From UBA5738 sp964470995 (GTDB lineage Bacteria; Patescibacteriota; Minisyncoccia; Minisyncoccales; UBA5738): a stretch of DNA of 64,000 nucleotides. Below, piece after piece: positions 51,096 to 60,192 of the stretch; position 1 is the stretch's first letter; each line of letters begins with the position of its first letter. The notes below the pieces were generated by a model. It saw only the letters and a list, made by a program, of their open reading frames with translations. It ran no database searches and was not told the DNA's origin. Position numbers and translations under genes: made by a program. The DNA lies in contig CAYYEP010000001.1 of the NCBI GenBank assembly GCA_964470995.1, positions 86,795-150,794 of the forward strand. Reading direction: 5' to 3'.

Positions 51096-53615
51096 CTAGT
51101 CGCCTATTTCCTGCCAGCTAGGCAGACTGGCGTTGACGTTGATATCTTTAGTTGCTGAACAGGTAAGACCGGCACTGGTAATTGAAAGAGTAACGGCGTA
51201 TCCGCCCTTCCGCTGAAACACGGTTGAATCATCGGCTATTGTGGAAACATCTCCGTTATCAAAATTCCAACTATAAATAGCATCGGCAGAATCGGCGCAG
51301 GCAATTTTGGTCATACCCGAATAGCAATAAGATGAGGCGCTACTGAAATACATCCGCTGTAAAACGATCGCAGTGTCGGGAGTATAGGTTATGCCGGGAT
51401 GGGGCGCCGGCTGGACCGGAGTCACGATCGGATCACCTTCAGCCCAATCAGATTCGGTTCCGTAAGAATCGATAACTTTCAAGCGCCAGTAATAGGTATT
51501 ATTATAGTTAAGGATTCCCACCGGTATGGAAAACGCGCCGCTAGCGGAGTTAACCACCGACGAATCATAGACTGGATCGGAGAAACTGCGACTTTTGGAA
51601 ATTTGGATACGATAAGCCGCTTGGGAAGCTGAAGCATCGGCGCTATGAAAATTCCACTTGAAAGCAGCGGCCGGATTCATTGTGCAATAATCGGGCTGGG
51701 TAGCGACAAGACTCCCTTCGACAACCGCGGGAACCGCGCGCAAGAAAGCCTTCTGATATGAGATATTCCAATGCCAGTGCCCGTCCCAGTGAGAACCCAG
51801 ATACTGAACATACAGACGCACCGGCCCATACATATCTAAATTGGCCGGAACGGTAAAGGATTTATTCAGTTCCACCCAGTGCGGCCAATCGCGAGTGTTA
51901 AGACTACCAACATCGGAAGTATTGAATGTTCCGAGCTCAATAATTTTATAACCTTGAGCGGTATCGAGTTTCTTAACCACATTACCGTATGTAAAATGCC
52001 CGCATTCGTAAGTACCGCTGGAGGCGCCAAAACATGAAAGACACTCCCCTTTCGTGCATTTGGTATCACTGCAATCATTGTAATTACGGCCCTCCGCATC
52101 AACAAGAGGTATGTCCCGATCTTCCGTAATGTAGTAAGCCGCACGGTTAAAGAACAGACCATTGCCGCAACTGGTTACGCGATAGCTGTTAGAGAACTTT
52201 ACGTTACCGCCGGGATACAACTCGATATTCGGAATCGGCGCGTTGAAATGAACCGTGGTATTGCAACACCCGCTGTCAACTTCGATGGCCGCTTGCACGC
52301 CGGACGCGACCAGCGATGAAGCAACGGCAACAACCAGAAAACAGGAAACCACCGCACCCTTCTTTTTTCTTGAAACGATCCCTATGCTTATTATTAATAA
52401 AACAAGAGCGACCGCGCCAAAGATAAATTTCCCCTTGAGACCGTTATCTTTTTCTTGGGTTTGGATCGGAGCCGCAACTTCGTCCCATTGCTCTCCCTCG
52501 GGCATAATTTTGATTTCGTAGTTGTCGAACCCTTTATTCCCCTTACTGATAGCAACGCCAATTTTGAATTTATCCACGCTCTCCTTAACCGGGATGTCGA
52601 CGGTAACCGAACCGGGTTTGAGTTCGATTTGCTGGATGGCTTCACCAATGACTATGTTCTTGGAGTTGGAAAGTTTAACATTAAGCGTACCAGTACCGCC
52701 TTCGATTTCGTGATCGGCCGGTCCGTTATACTGAATATTGATCCTGGCTTCATCGCCCGCCCGATAAGCTAGTTTATCGGAAGAAACATAAAGCGTGCGG
52801 GCGCTTTCTCCGGAGATTATCCAGCGAAAAAGCAAAACATTGGAAATGATTTCCCGGGTAGACGGATCCAGAAGTTTTACTTCAGAAAGATAGGTTTCGG
52901 GGATATTAGTCTTAGACAAAGCGTAGGTAACGGTCTTTTTGTTGTTTGCCTCAATAACAATACCGGCTTCATCTCTTTTACCGATAACTTCGCCGCCGAC
53001 ATTACGGTTATAAGTAATAACCGACGGAATCGCCGAAATTGTAAATCCGGATTCGTTTACTACTTCGAATTGAATCGCGGCAACTTCCCCGGGCTGGTAA
53101 TAAACGCCGGCCGCGGATGAAAGCAACTGCCCATTTTTGGCGATCGCTCCATTCTTGATGGTCAGAAATTTTCCGCTGCCGCCGACATTAATTACTTTGT
53201 CAGCCCATGCCAACTCTTCTCCCCGACCATTAACAATTTGGATGCGCAAAGTATAATTGGCCGACTGGAGATTCGATGGCAGGACGTAAGAAAATTCTTT
53301 AATTGCCTTTTCTCCGGCAACGAGGGAAAATATTGCGCCAACCTGGCTGTTATCAATAAGTTCGGTGGGCACGCTGTTTTTTTCACCGGCAAGCAACTGG
53401 TAGTTAAACATCAGATCGCTCATCGCGGATTCTTCATAGTTCCAAATTTCAACCGTACCAGTAATCGTTTGCCCCGCATCGAAATTAACCGACTCAATAA
53501 TCGGATCGCCAGTAAAATAAATCTGGGGTACCATAATCGCCCTTGCCGTAAGGGGCGGCATCACGAACGTAATAATGGCCACAGCCCAAAAAAGAGAATT
53601 TATTAATTTACTCAT
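51096..53615 (-). CDS. Large surface protein with internal membrane hairpin, Fn3-like and PKD domains
   Basis: An 839-residue protein. A signal/anchor (residues 1-27) is followed by about 370 residues of beta-rich modules (for example VEIWNYEESAMSDLMFNYQLL). Two membrane helices then lie close together (about 404-422 and 428-446, split by RKKKG), and a second extracellular part starts with a Cys-Cys pair and a CSDTKCTKGECLSC cluster. An Fn3-like module near 655-740 (YRIQISKSRSFSDPVYDSS...NNTYYWRLKVIDSYG) and a PKD-like C-terminal domain (YSWNFDNGDVS) complete it. It could be a fusion of two surface proteins. Adhesion or surface-layer role is inferred only. Confidence 0.75.
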   Translation of the reverse strand: MSKLINSLFWAVAIITFVMPPLTARAIMVPQIYFTGDPIIESVNFDAGQTITGTVEIWNYEESAMSDLMFNYQLLAGEKNSVPTELIDNSQVGAIFSLVAGEKAIKEFSYVLPSNLQSANYTLRIQIVNGRGEELAWADKVINVGGSGKFLTIKNGAIAKNGQLLSSAAGVYYQPGEVAAIQFEVVNESGFTISAIPSVITYNRNVGGEVIGKRDEAGIVIEANNKKTVTYALSKTNIPETYLSEVKLLDPSTREIISNVLLFRWIISGESARTLYVSSDKLAYRAGDEARINIQYNGPADHEIEGGTGTLNVKLSNSKNIVIGEAIQQIELKPGSVTVDIPVKESVDKFKIGVAISKGNKGFDNYEIKIMPEGEQWDEVAAPIQTQEKDNGLKGKFIFGAVALVLLIISIGIVSRKKKGAVVSCFLVVAVASSLVASGVQAAIEVDSGCCNTTVHFNAPIPNIELYPGGNVKFSNSYRVTSCGNGLFFNRAAYYITEDRDIPLVDAEGRNYNDCSDTKCTKGECLSCFGASSGTYECGHFTYGNVVKKLDTAQGYKIIELGTFNTSDVGSLNTRDWPHWVELNKSFTVPANLDMYGPVRLYVQYLGSHWDGHWHWNISYQKAFLRAVPAVVEGSLVATQPDYCTMNPAAAFKWNFHSADASASQAAYRIQISKSRSFSDPVYDSSVVNSASGAFSIPVGILNYNNTYYWRLKVIDSYGTESDWAEGDPIVTPVQPAPHPGITYTPDTAIVLQRMYFSSASSYCYSGMTKIACADSADAIYSWNFDNGDVSTIADDSTVFQRKGGYAVTLSITSAGLTCSATKDINVNASLPSWQEIGD

Positions 53616-53664
53616 TTTAAAAATTTTATTGCGTTATCAACCTTAAGCTAATTATAATAATAAC

Positions 53665-53692
53665 ACAAAAAAGGCGCATGCCGCCCTTTTGT
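53665..53692 (-). terminator. Terminator-like hairpin
   Basis: GGCG-GCATG-CGCC followed by TTTTTTGTG on the minus strand. It would end transcripts coming from fic or the interrupted frame downstream of it. Confidence 0.55.
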
Positions 53693-53721
53693 CAAAAATT
53701 AAAAATTCCGCGCAAGTGTTT

Positions 53722-53940
53722 TTAAACATTCCAAACCAATACAGAAATCATCATAAACCATATCTTGAAAAACCAAACAGATTCTTTGCTAGAAAATACG
53801 GGAACTACCTCTCTGGCCTATTCATAAAAATAGTATTGCAAATGCCGAGTGGCCAGACTTGACATGCGTCTTCTCAACGCCACGCGATCCCCTTTCAAAT
53901 CCACCCGGATTGACTTTGAAAATCCGACACGTGCCGCCTG
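53722..53940 (-). other. Interrupted reading frame, possibly a dispersed element
   Basis: Directly after the fic stop, one minus-strand frame runs for about 72 codons with a single TAG at 53818-53820. Before the stop: VGFSKSIRVDLKGDRVALRR, then SSLATRHLQYYFYE. After it: VVPVFSSKESVWFFKIW and MMISVLVWNV, then TAA. The two halves look like one protein. I have the impression of similar wording in other Parcubacterial ORFans but cannot verify it. Could be a degraded gene or a conserved noncoding repeat. Confidence 0.35.
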
Positions 53941-53942
53941 CC

Positions 53943-55046
53943 TTATTTTAAGATATTCATCAGGTCACGAAATACAAACACCCGATTGCGCTTGCGACCG
54001 GGTTCTTCTTTAAGAATTCCCATTTGGAGAAATTTTTCCAAAAGATTATAAATGGTTTGCGGATTCTTGGTACCAAGACGGTCCTTAATACCGGCATAGG
54101 TAATAACCGGCGAAGAAAAAAGCAACTCTAAAAGATTAGGCGCGTAAACTGAGTTGGCGGCCACAACTTCTTTTTTAAGGCGTTCGTTAAGTTCCATTAT
54201 CCGAGCAATCGACGTCTGGGTTTTCAAAGACTGCGTGATAAGCGCCAATAGAAAGAATTTTAGCCAGCTAACCCAGTCGCTTTTTTCGGTAACGCCACGC
54301 AAATAACCGTAATAATCGGCACGGTTTTTCTCGAAATATTCGCTAATATATAACAACGGCCAAGAAAGCATTTCCCGCTGGTACAAAAAAAGCGGGATCA
54401 AAAGCCGGCCAACGCGGCCGTTGCCGTCGCGAAAAGGATGGATCGCTTCCATCTGATAATGCGCCACTCCGATCTGCACCAATACATCTTTTTCAATATT
54501 AGAATTGGCATATTTTTCCCAGTCGGCCAATAATTCCGGAATGCGGTCGGGCGAAGGCGGGACATAACTGGCCTCCTCGATCGACGCGCCTGGCATACCA
54601 ATATAAACTTGTCCGGTGCGGAATTTACCGCGGTCTTTTTCGGCGCCACGGGAGGAATCCAACAATAGATAATGAAGTTTTTTAACAAACTCCCGCGTAA
54701 CCGGCCGAGCCTTTAATTCGCCAACGGAAAAGTTCATCGCCCGGCGGTAATTGATTATCTCGGCAATGTCTTTTTCCATACCTGCCGCCGGACGCGGAGC
54801 GGCGCCGGATTCGTACTGAAAGACGTCTTCCAGCGTGGCCTGCGTGCCCTCGATGCGGGAACTCAATACCGCTTCTTTGGTAAGCAATGGCGTAACCAAA
54901 AGTTCGGGATTTAAAATATTTTTGCGCATCAAACCGTTGAGTTCACCCACGGCGCCATGCGCCTCGCCAATAACGCGTATCAAGGGCCCGTAATCAATCC
55001 GGGGCGGCAACAATGGAAGGATAAAATTTTTTAGGGTCATACTCAT
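53943..55046 (-). CDS. fic: Fic-domain protein AMPylase with C-terminal winged helix
   Basis: A 367-residue class II Fic protein. N-terminal Fic_N domain; inhibitory helix S-S-R-I-E-G (residues 62-67, matching [S/T]xxxE[G/N]); the complete catalytic motif HPFRDGNGRVGR with His 203; and a C-terminal winged helix (TYAGIKDRLGTKNPQTIYNLLEKFLQMGILKEE). It should transfer AMP to a Ser/Thr/Tyr of a protein target and be self-inhibited until released. The start region overlaps inverted repeats that may be its operator. Confidence 0.94.
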   Translation of the reverse strand: MSMTLKNFILPLLPPRIDYGPLIRVIGEAHGAVGELNGLMRKNILNPELLVTPLLTKEAVLSSRIEGTQATLEDVFQYESGAAPRPAAGMEKDIAEIINYRRAMNFSVGELKARPVTREFVKKLHYLLLDSSRGAEKDRGKFRTGQVYIGMPGASIEEASYVPPSPDRIPELLADWEKYANSNIEKDVLVQIGVAHYQMEAIHPFRDGNGRVGRLLIPLFLYQREMLSWPLLYISEYFEKNRADYYGYLRGVTEKSDWVSWLKFFLLALITQSLKTQTSIARIMELNERLKKEVVAANSVYAPNLLELLFSSPVITYAGIKDRLGTKNPQTIYNLLEKFLQMGILKEEPGRKRNRVFVFRDLMNILK

Positions 55047-55050
55047 ACAA

Positions 55051-55089
55051 CGATAGAACAACTGCTAACGTTATTCTATCGCATTAGAA
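55051..55089 (-). promoter_or_regulatory. Candidate operator upstream of fic
   Basis: An 8-bp perfect inverted repeat, CGATAGAA (55051-55058) and TTCTATCG (55074-55081), plus a third TAGAA half-site at 55085-55089. The middle half-site forms a TAGAAT box on the minus strand that could be the -10 element, so a bound repressor would block transcription. Confidence 0.4.
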
Positions 55090-55184
55090 CAATAAGTTTT
55101 GTTATTATGATAGACCAAAGAAAAAAAGATAACAATCGCTTAATAAAAAAAAGGGGGCGGCTCCCCTTTTTGTTTTTATAAATT

Positions 55185-56117
55185 CTATTGGTGAAACATT
55201 TTGCCAAAGAATCCTCCCCGCGGACGATCATCTTTGTAAGGCGCTTCTTCCCAATCTTGGCCATTACCAGAATTATTACCGGTATCCGCCACGGGCACCG
55301 TGTCCGAGTAAGCTACTCTTACTTTCACTCCGGGTACCGGACCAGGCGCGGGTACCGGACCAGGCGCGGCAGCGGGTGCCGCTTCCTCGCCCTTGGCTGA
55401 TTGTAGAGCCCTGTCTTCATTACTTTCCTTTTTCGGCTGGTCGAGTAAAACCATCTTATCTTGCAAGCCCTTCAATAAAATATTGGTTTCTCGATTGCGC
55501 TCGATGAGCTGGCCAATCTTTTCATCAAGATCTTTGATCTGGTTATCTTTAACCCGTAACTGGTCGCGCAACATCTCGGTGGTTTCTTTTAAAAGCTTGA
55601 TGATCGGCCGGTTATCGCGGTCATTGGCCAACCCATTGTCTGCCGTATCCATATGGCCGGCAACTGCTTCCGGCGGCACGATTGAGGTTGAATTCGTATT
55701 GCCAGCCTCAACACTAGCGTCAGGCCTAACCGATGATCCCGGCTGGGCTTGCGGCTCGGAAGCTTGATCGGATAGATTGCCCGCTGAAGGCGCCGGATAA
55801 GCGATACCCGGAATGGTAAATCGGGTACGAGGCATTGTCGGCGAGGCTTGGTAATCCATTGAAGCGAACGATGCCATGCCGGGCATAACATCTCCCAAAC
55901 GAGGAAAGCTAAGCCTTGCCAGTTCGCGCCGTTTAAGCTCGTCAACCTCGGCACGGCTGAAACGATACTCAAGCGTACCCTGGCGGCTCTTAACCCCAAC
56001 CGGATGAAGAATGTTGCGATGAACATACCGGCTAACGGTGCGCGAGCTTTTACTTAGGATCTCGCAGACCTCGTAAAGGGACAGAACATAATCATGAGAG
56101 GGGTTATTTTGTTCCAT
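55185..56117 (-). CDS. HTH and coiled-coil protein
   Basis: A 310-residue protein. Residues 10-70 form a MerR/excisionase-like HTH (LSLYEVCEILSKSSRTVSRYVHRN...YRFSRAEVDELKRR). Then comes a Pro/Ala/Ser-rich linker, a coiled coil at about 175-225 (LRDQLRVKDNQIKDLDEKIGQLIERNRE), an AP-rich repeat (APGPVPAPGPVPG), and a conserved-looking tail GGFFGKMF. No membrane helix. Probably a DNA-binding regulator or nucleoid-associated protein; its closeness to fic may be coincidental. Confidence 0.85.
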   Translation of the reverse strand: MEQNNPSHDYVLSLYEVCEILSKSSRTVSRYVHRNILHPVGVKSRQGTLEYRFSRAEVDELKRRELARLSFPRLGDVMPGMASFASMDYQASPTMPRTRFTIPGIAYPAPSAGNLSDQASEPQAQPGSSVRPDASVEAGNTNSTSIVPPEAVAGHMDTADNGLANDRDNRPIIKLLKETTEMLRDQLRVKDNQIKDLDEKIGQLIERNRETNILLKGLQDKMVLLDQPKKESNEDRALQSAKGEEAAPAAAPGPVPAPGPVPGVKVRVAYSDTVPVADTGNNSGNGQDWEEAPYKDDRPRGGFFGKMFHQ

Positions 56118-56294
56118 AGCTTTTTAATTACAAGATTTGTCGTTTATATTTTAGTTTAGTTGTATAGAATTTTTTTTGCAACCTTAAAGATGTGTCTTCC
56201 ATACTTCCTATATATATGAACTGCCTTTCAGTGCACGCTTTCCTTATTGCCTGCCTGACCATATAATCAATTTAAAGACATAACAAACAAATAA

Positions 56295-57272
56295 ATGGTA
56301 CAAGCAAATACGACAAACGAAGCGGCGAGCGCCACCGACAGCAACATCCCATTGCCCGGATTTATAGCTATTGTGATGGAATCAATCGCAGTTTACCGGA
56401 GACTCTGGAGGCCATTGGTTAAATTGCAATTTTTTGCCAATGTGGTGGCTCTCGGCGCGGGCATTCTCGCCGGCGTGGCTTTCGCATTTATTGTGGTTGC
56501 CGTTTCCGGATCGGGCAGTATTGCACCGGCCGCAATAATGGCGATTATTGTACTTGGCGTTGCTTGCCTTATCGCTCTGCTGTTGTTAATGTTCTGGGCC
56601 GAAGCGGCCGCGATCGTTGTTCTGCGAGAGGCAAACGAAAACATCTCAATTAGCCAGGCTCTAAATTCAGCCAAACGCTATGTGGCATCGTGTATGCTGG
56701 TGAATTTGCTTACGTTATTAGCGGTGTTTTTTGGAATGCTATTTTTTATCATTCCCGGTCTTATTTTTGCAGTCTGGCTGATGTTCGCGAGTTACATCAT
56801 TGTTGTGGAAAACCAAGATTGGCCAGCCGCTATGCAGCGCAGCCGCGATTATACTCGCGGTTCATTTTGGAATGTGTTATTGTTGGCGGCTCTCGGCACA
56901 GTGTCGATTTTGTTCGTCAATTCATTTTTTGATGTTTTCAAATCGTTGCCAATGGGCGGAGTGCTTAAATTTATAGCAGACCTTTTTTTCGCTCCGATGT
57001 ATCCTATTTATTTGTTTTTGCTTTATTCTAATTTGAGAAAATCCCGAACGAATATTACGGTTTCTGGTCTGAACACAGTCAAGACTTCGGGTAAAAAATT
57101 TACCTTTCTTATTGGCTTGGCTGGTTTGCTGGCGGCATTTGCCGCGATTGGCATCGCGGTTTATTACGCCCCACAGCTGGAAGAATACGGCCGCAAAACA
57201 ATTGACGAATATAACCGCATCAATCCGGAGCGGCAGTTTCCGGTGTTGCCGCAGGGAATAAAGTTACAGTAA
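56295..57272 (+). CDS. Multi-pass membrane protein (glycerophosphodiester-phosphodiesterase membrane-domain-like)
   Basis: A 325-residue protein with about seven membrane helices. WRPLVKLQFF before the first helix, AAIVVLREANENISISQALNSAKRYVASCM, the LFFIIPGLIFAVWLMFASYIIVVEN helix and SRDYTRGSFWNV closely resemble the pattern of DUF975/GPDPase_memb proteins, which are integral membrane proteins of unknown role. A C-terminal helix and short outer tail follow. Strong terminator downstream. Confidence 0.76.
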   Translation: MVQANTTNEAASATDSNIPLPGFIAIVMESIAVYRRLWRPLVKLQFFANVVALGAGILAGVAFAFIVVAVSGSGSIAPAAIMAIIVLGVACLIALLLLMFWAEAAAIVVLREANENISISQALNSAKRYVASCMLVNLLTLLAVFFGMLFFIIPGLIFAVWLMFASYIIVVENQDWPAAMQRSRDYTRGSFWNVLLLAALGTVSILFVNSFFDVFKSLPMGGVLKFIADLFFAPMYPIYLFLLYSNLRKSRTNITVSGLNTVKTSGKKFTFLIGLAGLLAAFAAIGIAVYYAPQLEEYGRKTIDEYNRINPERQFPVLPQGIKLQ

Positions 57273-57290
57273 TTTTTTTGGGACACAATC

Positions 57291-57322
57291 AAAAAAACAG
57301 GCGTGATAACGCCTGTTTTTTT
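57291..57322 (+). terminator. Intrinsic terminator
   Basis: AAAAACAGGCGT / ACGCCTGTTTTT with a GATA loop and T-run, 19 nt after the membrane-protein stop. Confidence 0.88.
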
Positions 57323-57360
57323 GATTTGTCTGCCCTCGCTAAAGCTACGGTGGACCGAAG

Positions 57361-57431
57361 TCGGGGAGCAGGGAATCGAACCCTGTCTGCACGAACCCGA
57401 ATCGTGCGTACTACCGGCATACTCCTCCCCG
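57361..57431 (-). tRNA. tRNA-Pro(CGG)
   Basis: Acceptor CGGGGAG / CTCCCCG beginning with C1 as in proline tRNAs; anticodon arm CACGA-TTCGGGT-TCGTG gives CGG; T-arm CAGGG-TTCGATT-CCCTG; discriminator A; CCA not encoded. Confidence 0.93.
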
Positions 57432-57511
57432 AAACATTTACATCTTAGCCCAAATTCCTTATTTGTAAATGGGCTAAGGAGCTGCAAGCACGCCTCTCGC
57501 CGGGTCTGCTT

Positions 57512-59023
57512 TTAAGTCACCCAATACTTTTTTTTGGTCATCTGGTCACGCTTGGTCTCAACAGCGCCGACTTGATTTTTGGCGGCAACCGCCGCCGCTT
57601 CCAATTCGGATTCGGACAGCCCCCCCAGGCGCTTGATCTCGGACTCAAGATAAGCGCGATCGTTCTTGGCCGGGTCTTCCAGAACCCGGGACAACAAGAC
57701 ATCCAGGACATTGCCAACTATCGGCCCGGGCGCGACTTTCAGAATATCCATAATATCCTTGCCGTTGACCTTGATCATTTTGGGTGTAATCGGATCCAGG
57801 GCGGTCTTTTCCATCAGATAGCGAAGATGGCGCAGTTTATAGGGTTCGGCTTTGGGACAACCCGAACCGATACGATCCGCCATACGCACCTGCAAAAGTT
57901 CTTCAAGGTTTTCTTTTCCAACATTGCGGACAAGCCGGCGGACCGAAGCTTCACCGACTTCGCCGACGTTGTAATAAAATAGGTGATAGCGCACAAGGTG
58001 GACAATCTTGCCGGCGTCCTTGTTGGGAAACCGCATCCTTTCCAATATCTTTTTGGCAATTTTTGCGCCGATCATTTCATGGTTATAGAATGTGGCATTC
58101 GGACCCTCGCCGGATTTGGCGCGAGGCTTGCCAATATCATGAAGAAGGGAAGCCATCCGAACTGCCATACCAAAATCTTTTTTTGCGGCAAATTCGAGCG
58201 CTTTTACGGAGTGAGTATAGCAGTCGAAAATATGATGCTTATTCTGGCTTACTTCGTAGCCTTCGAGCAGTTCGGGCATTATATAAGGAAGAAGGCCGAG
58301 ACCGCGAAGAAGGTCGACGCCTTCGGCGGCGCGCGGCGACATTATTATTTTTAAAAACTCGTCGCGGATACGTTCGCCGGAAACTTCTTTTAACCATTTG
58401 GCGTTATTGCAAATTGCGATTTCGGTGGCCGGTTCAATGCTCCAGCCCTTGCCCAGGGTGACCGCAAAACGTGCCGCGCGCATCATACGCAAGGCATCTT
58501 CCAGAAAACGCTCGTTGGGGTCGCGAACCGCTTTAATGACCTTGTTTTTAATATCGGATCGGCCGCCAAAAAGATCGATAACCTCGGCTTTATAATCACC
58601 GCCTTCCTTTATATACTGCAGAGCAATAGCGTTGACGGTGAAGTCGCGGCGGGAGAGATCATCGTTTATATTGTCCGCCCATTCCACCTTGTCTGGATGC
58701 CTCTTGTCGGTATACTTGGATTCGGTCCGGTAAGGCGTAACTTCTATTTCCAAATAATCCGAGCTCCCGGGTTGTCCCATTCTAACCGTAACCGTCCCGA
58801 ACTTATTATCGCTATAGCTGTCAGGGAATAGCGCCGAAGTTTCTTCGGGACGGGCGTCGGTAGCCAAATCCCAGTCAGCAGGGGAATTACCGCAAAAAAG
58901 ATCGCGCACGCAACCGCCAACGATATACGCTTCAAAACCGGCTTCGTGGAATTTATCCACCAGACACAGCACATTATCGGGTATTTTTTCCAGATATTGA
59001 ACCATAAATTTAGGGAGCGGCAT
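57512..59023 (-). CDS. cca: CCA tRNA nucleotidyltransferase with HD domain
   Basis: A 503-residue class II enzyme that adds or repairs the 3' CCA. The head domain shows YIVGGCVRDLF, the D-x-D in PADWDLATDARP, SRRDFTVNAIALQ and EDALRMMRAARFA; an HD domain follows (ASLLHDIGKP, with H-I-F-D-C-Y-T-H-S-V before it). It is essential here because four of the five tRNAs in the window lack an encoded CCA. The C-terminal tail beyond residue 470 is Ala/Lys rich. Confidence 0.96.
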   Translation of the reverse strand: MPLPKFMVQYLEKIPDNVLCLVDKFHEAGFEAYIVGGCVRDLFCGNSPADWDLATDARPEETSALFPDSYSDNKFGTVTVRMGQPGSSDYLEIEVTPYRTESKYTDKRHPDKVEWADNINDDLSRRDFTVNAIALQYIKEGGDYKAEVIDLFGGRSDIKNKVIKAVRDPNERFLEDALRMMRAARFAVTLGKGWSIEPATEIAICNNAKWLKEVSGERIRDEFLKIIMSPRAAEGVDLLRGLGLLPYIMPELLEGYEVSQNKHHIFDCYTHSVKALEFAAKKDFGMAVRMASLLHDIGKPRAKSGEGPNATFYNHEMIGAKIAKKILERMRFPNKDAGKIVHLVRYHLFYYNVGEVGEASVRRLVRNVGKENLEELLQVRMADRIGSGCPKAEPYKLRHLRYLMEKTALDPITPKMIKVNGKDIMDILKVAPGPIVGNVLDVLLSRVLEDPAKNDRAYLESEIKRLGGLSESELEAAAVAAKNQVGAVETKRDQMTKKKYWVT

Positions 59024-59128
59024 GGCGCCGTCCTTTCAGGATCAGCTTATCCCAATATTTGCTTTTTTTCAATTGTCTGGTATAATTAGGTTGTTATTGA
59101 AAGTTACAGAAGAACCGTCGCGCCGTTA

Positions 59129-59200
59129 GCCTCTGTAGCTTAACGGACAAAGCACCGGTCTTCGGAACCGGGGACGGGGGTTCGATTCCCTCCAGAGGCA
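59129..59200 (+). tRNA. tRNA-Arg(UCG)
   Basis: Acceptor GCCTCTG / CAGAGGC; D-arm GCTTAACGGACAAAGC; anticodon arm CCGGT-CTTCGGA-ACCGG gives UCG; T-arm GGGGGTTCGATTCCCTC; discriminator A; no encoded CCA. Confidence 0.93.
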
Positions 59201-59210
59201 CATCGGGGGA

Positions 59211-59633
59211 ATGAACAAAAAAACGATGAAAAAAATCACTATCGCCGCGGTATTAGCTATTGCCGGTATGATCCCGATGATCGTTTCCGCGAAACTTATC
59301 AATTGCGGGGGGACAGATCCGATTACGGGAGAGGCGCAACATGAATGCGGAATTTGCGATATTTTCATACTGGTCAACACGTTCGTGGATGTGATCGTAA
59401 AAATATTTATTCCGCTGGCCGCAACTTTGGTGATTGTTTACGCGGGGTTTAAAATGATCATTAACCAGGGAGATCCGGATGTTGTTAATAAGTGCCGATC
59501 AATAATGATGGCAGTGGCAATCGGACTGGTAGTGGTATTCGCAAGCTACGCGATCGTGGGAGCGATCCTTGCAAGCATGGGGAGCATCCAAGCGGGAAGC
59601 GCGCTGGACTGGGAACCAACTTGCAGCGATTAA
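59211..59633 (+). CDS. VirB2/TrbC-like small membrane protein
   Basis: A 140-residue protein with a signal peptide (residues 1-27, cleavage after VSA), a Cys-containing segment (LINCGG...HECGICD), and two long membrane helices (about 50-80 and 95-120) joined by a charged turn NQGDPDVVNKCRS. This signal-plus-two-helix layout is that of T4SS pilins (VirB2/TrbC) and is frequent in Patescibacteria, where the use is unknown. SD-like GGGGGA lies directly upstream. It sits between two tRNA genes. Confidence 0.75.
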   Translation: MNKKTMKKITIAAVLAIAGMIPMIVSAKLINCGGTDPITGEAQHECGICDIFILVNTFVDVIVKIFIPLAATLVIVYAGFKMIINQGDPDVVNKCRSIMMAVAIGLVVVFASYAIVGAILASMGSIQAGSALDWEPTCSD

Positions 59634-59650
59634 CGCCCGCCGGTAATTAA

Positions 59651-59722
59651 GCCCCCATGACTCAACGGTAGAGTAGCTGCCTCTTAAGCAGTTCGTTGCA
59701 GGTTCGAATCCTGCTGGGGGCA
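59651..59722 (+). tRNA. tRNA-Lys(CUU)
   Basis: Acceptor GCCCCCA / TGGGGGC; D-arm ACTC...GAGT; anticodon arm GCTGC-CTCTTAA-GCAGT with U33 and anticodon CUU; T-arm GCAGG-TTCGAAT-CCTGC; discriminator A; no encoded CCA. Confidence 0.92.
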
Positions 59723-59823
59723 CAAAAATTTTGCGCCGCAAAATTTTAGCAAACAGTTGATAGCGAATCACAATAAAATACAATAACAAATAATATAATT
59801 TCTCCTCAGGGAATTATAAAAAA

Positions 59824-60090
59824 ATGCTGACAACAGAAGAAAAAACCAAGTTGATCGAAAAATACAAGCTGCACGAGGAAGATACAGGATCTCCGAGAGT
59901 GCAAGTCGCGCTGTTAAGCGAAGAGATCGGACGATTGCAAAAACATTTAAAACGACACGCCAAGGATATCCATTCCAAGCGCGGACTACTGAAAATGGTT
60001 TCTAAGCGCCGCAAATTTCTGAATTATCTGCGCGACACAGATGTGGCCCAATACGCGCGAACCATCAAGCAATTAGGTTTGAAAAAATAA
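59824..60090 (+). CDS. rpsO: Small-subunit ribosomal protein uS15
   Basis: An 88-residue helical protein with the family pattern KYKLHEEDTGSPRVQVALLSEEIGRLQKHLKRHAKD..SKRGLLKMVSKRRKFLNYL. It binds 16S rRNA at the 20/22 junction and nucleates platform assembly. A TATAAT at about 59789 may be its promoter. Followed by a terminator, then the NYN gene and pnp, which extends the widespread rpsO-pnp neighbourhood. Confidence 0.96.
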   Translation: MLTTEEKTKLIEKYKLHEEDTGSPRVQVALLSEEIGRLQKHLKRHAKDIHSKRGLLKMVSKRRKFLNYLRDTDVAQYARTIKQLGLKK

Positions 60091-60095
60091 AAAAT

Positions 60096-60118
60096 CCGCC
60101 CCCGCTTCGCGGGGGTGG
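60096..60118 (+). terminator. Terminator of rpsO
   Basis: CCGCCCCCGC / GCGGGGGTGG around TTC, followed by TTTG. Weak T-run, so it may be partial or a processing site before the downstream genes. Confidence 0.65.
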
Positions 60119-60192
60119 TTTGATGTAGTTTTGCTAGTAACTTATTCGCGCGGCATACGCCTGCGGGTTCCGCGCAGAAAAATCAAGAAAAT

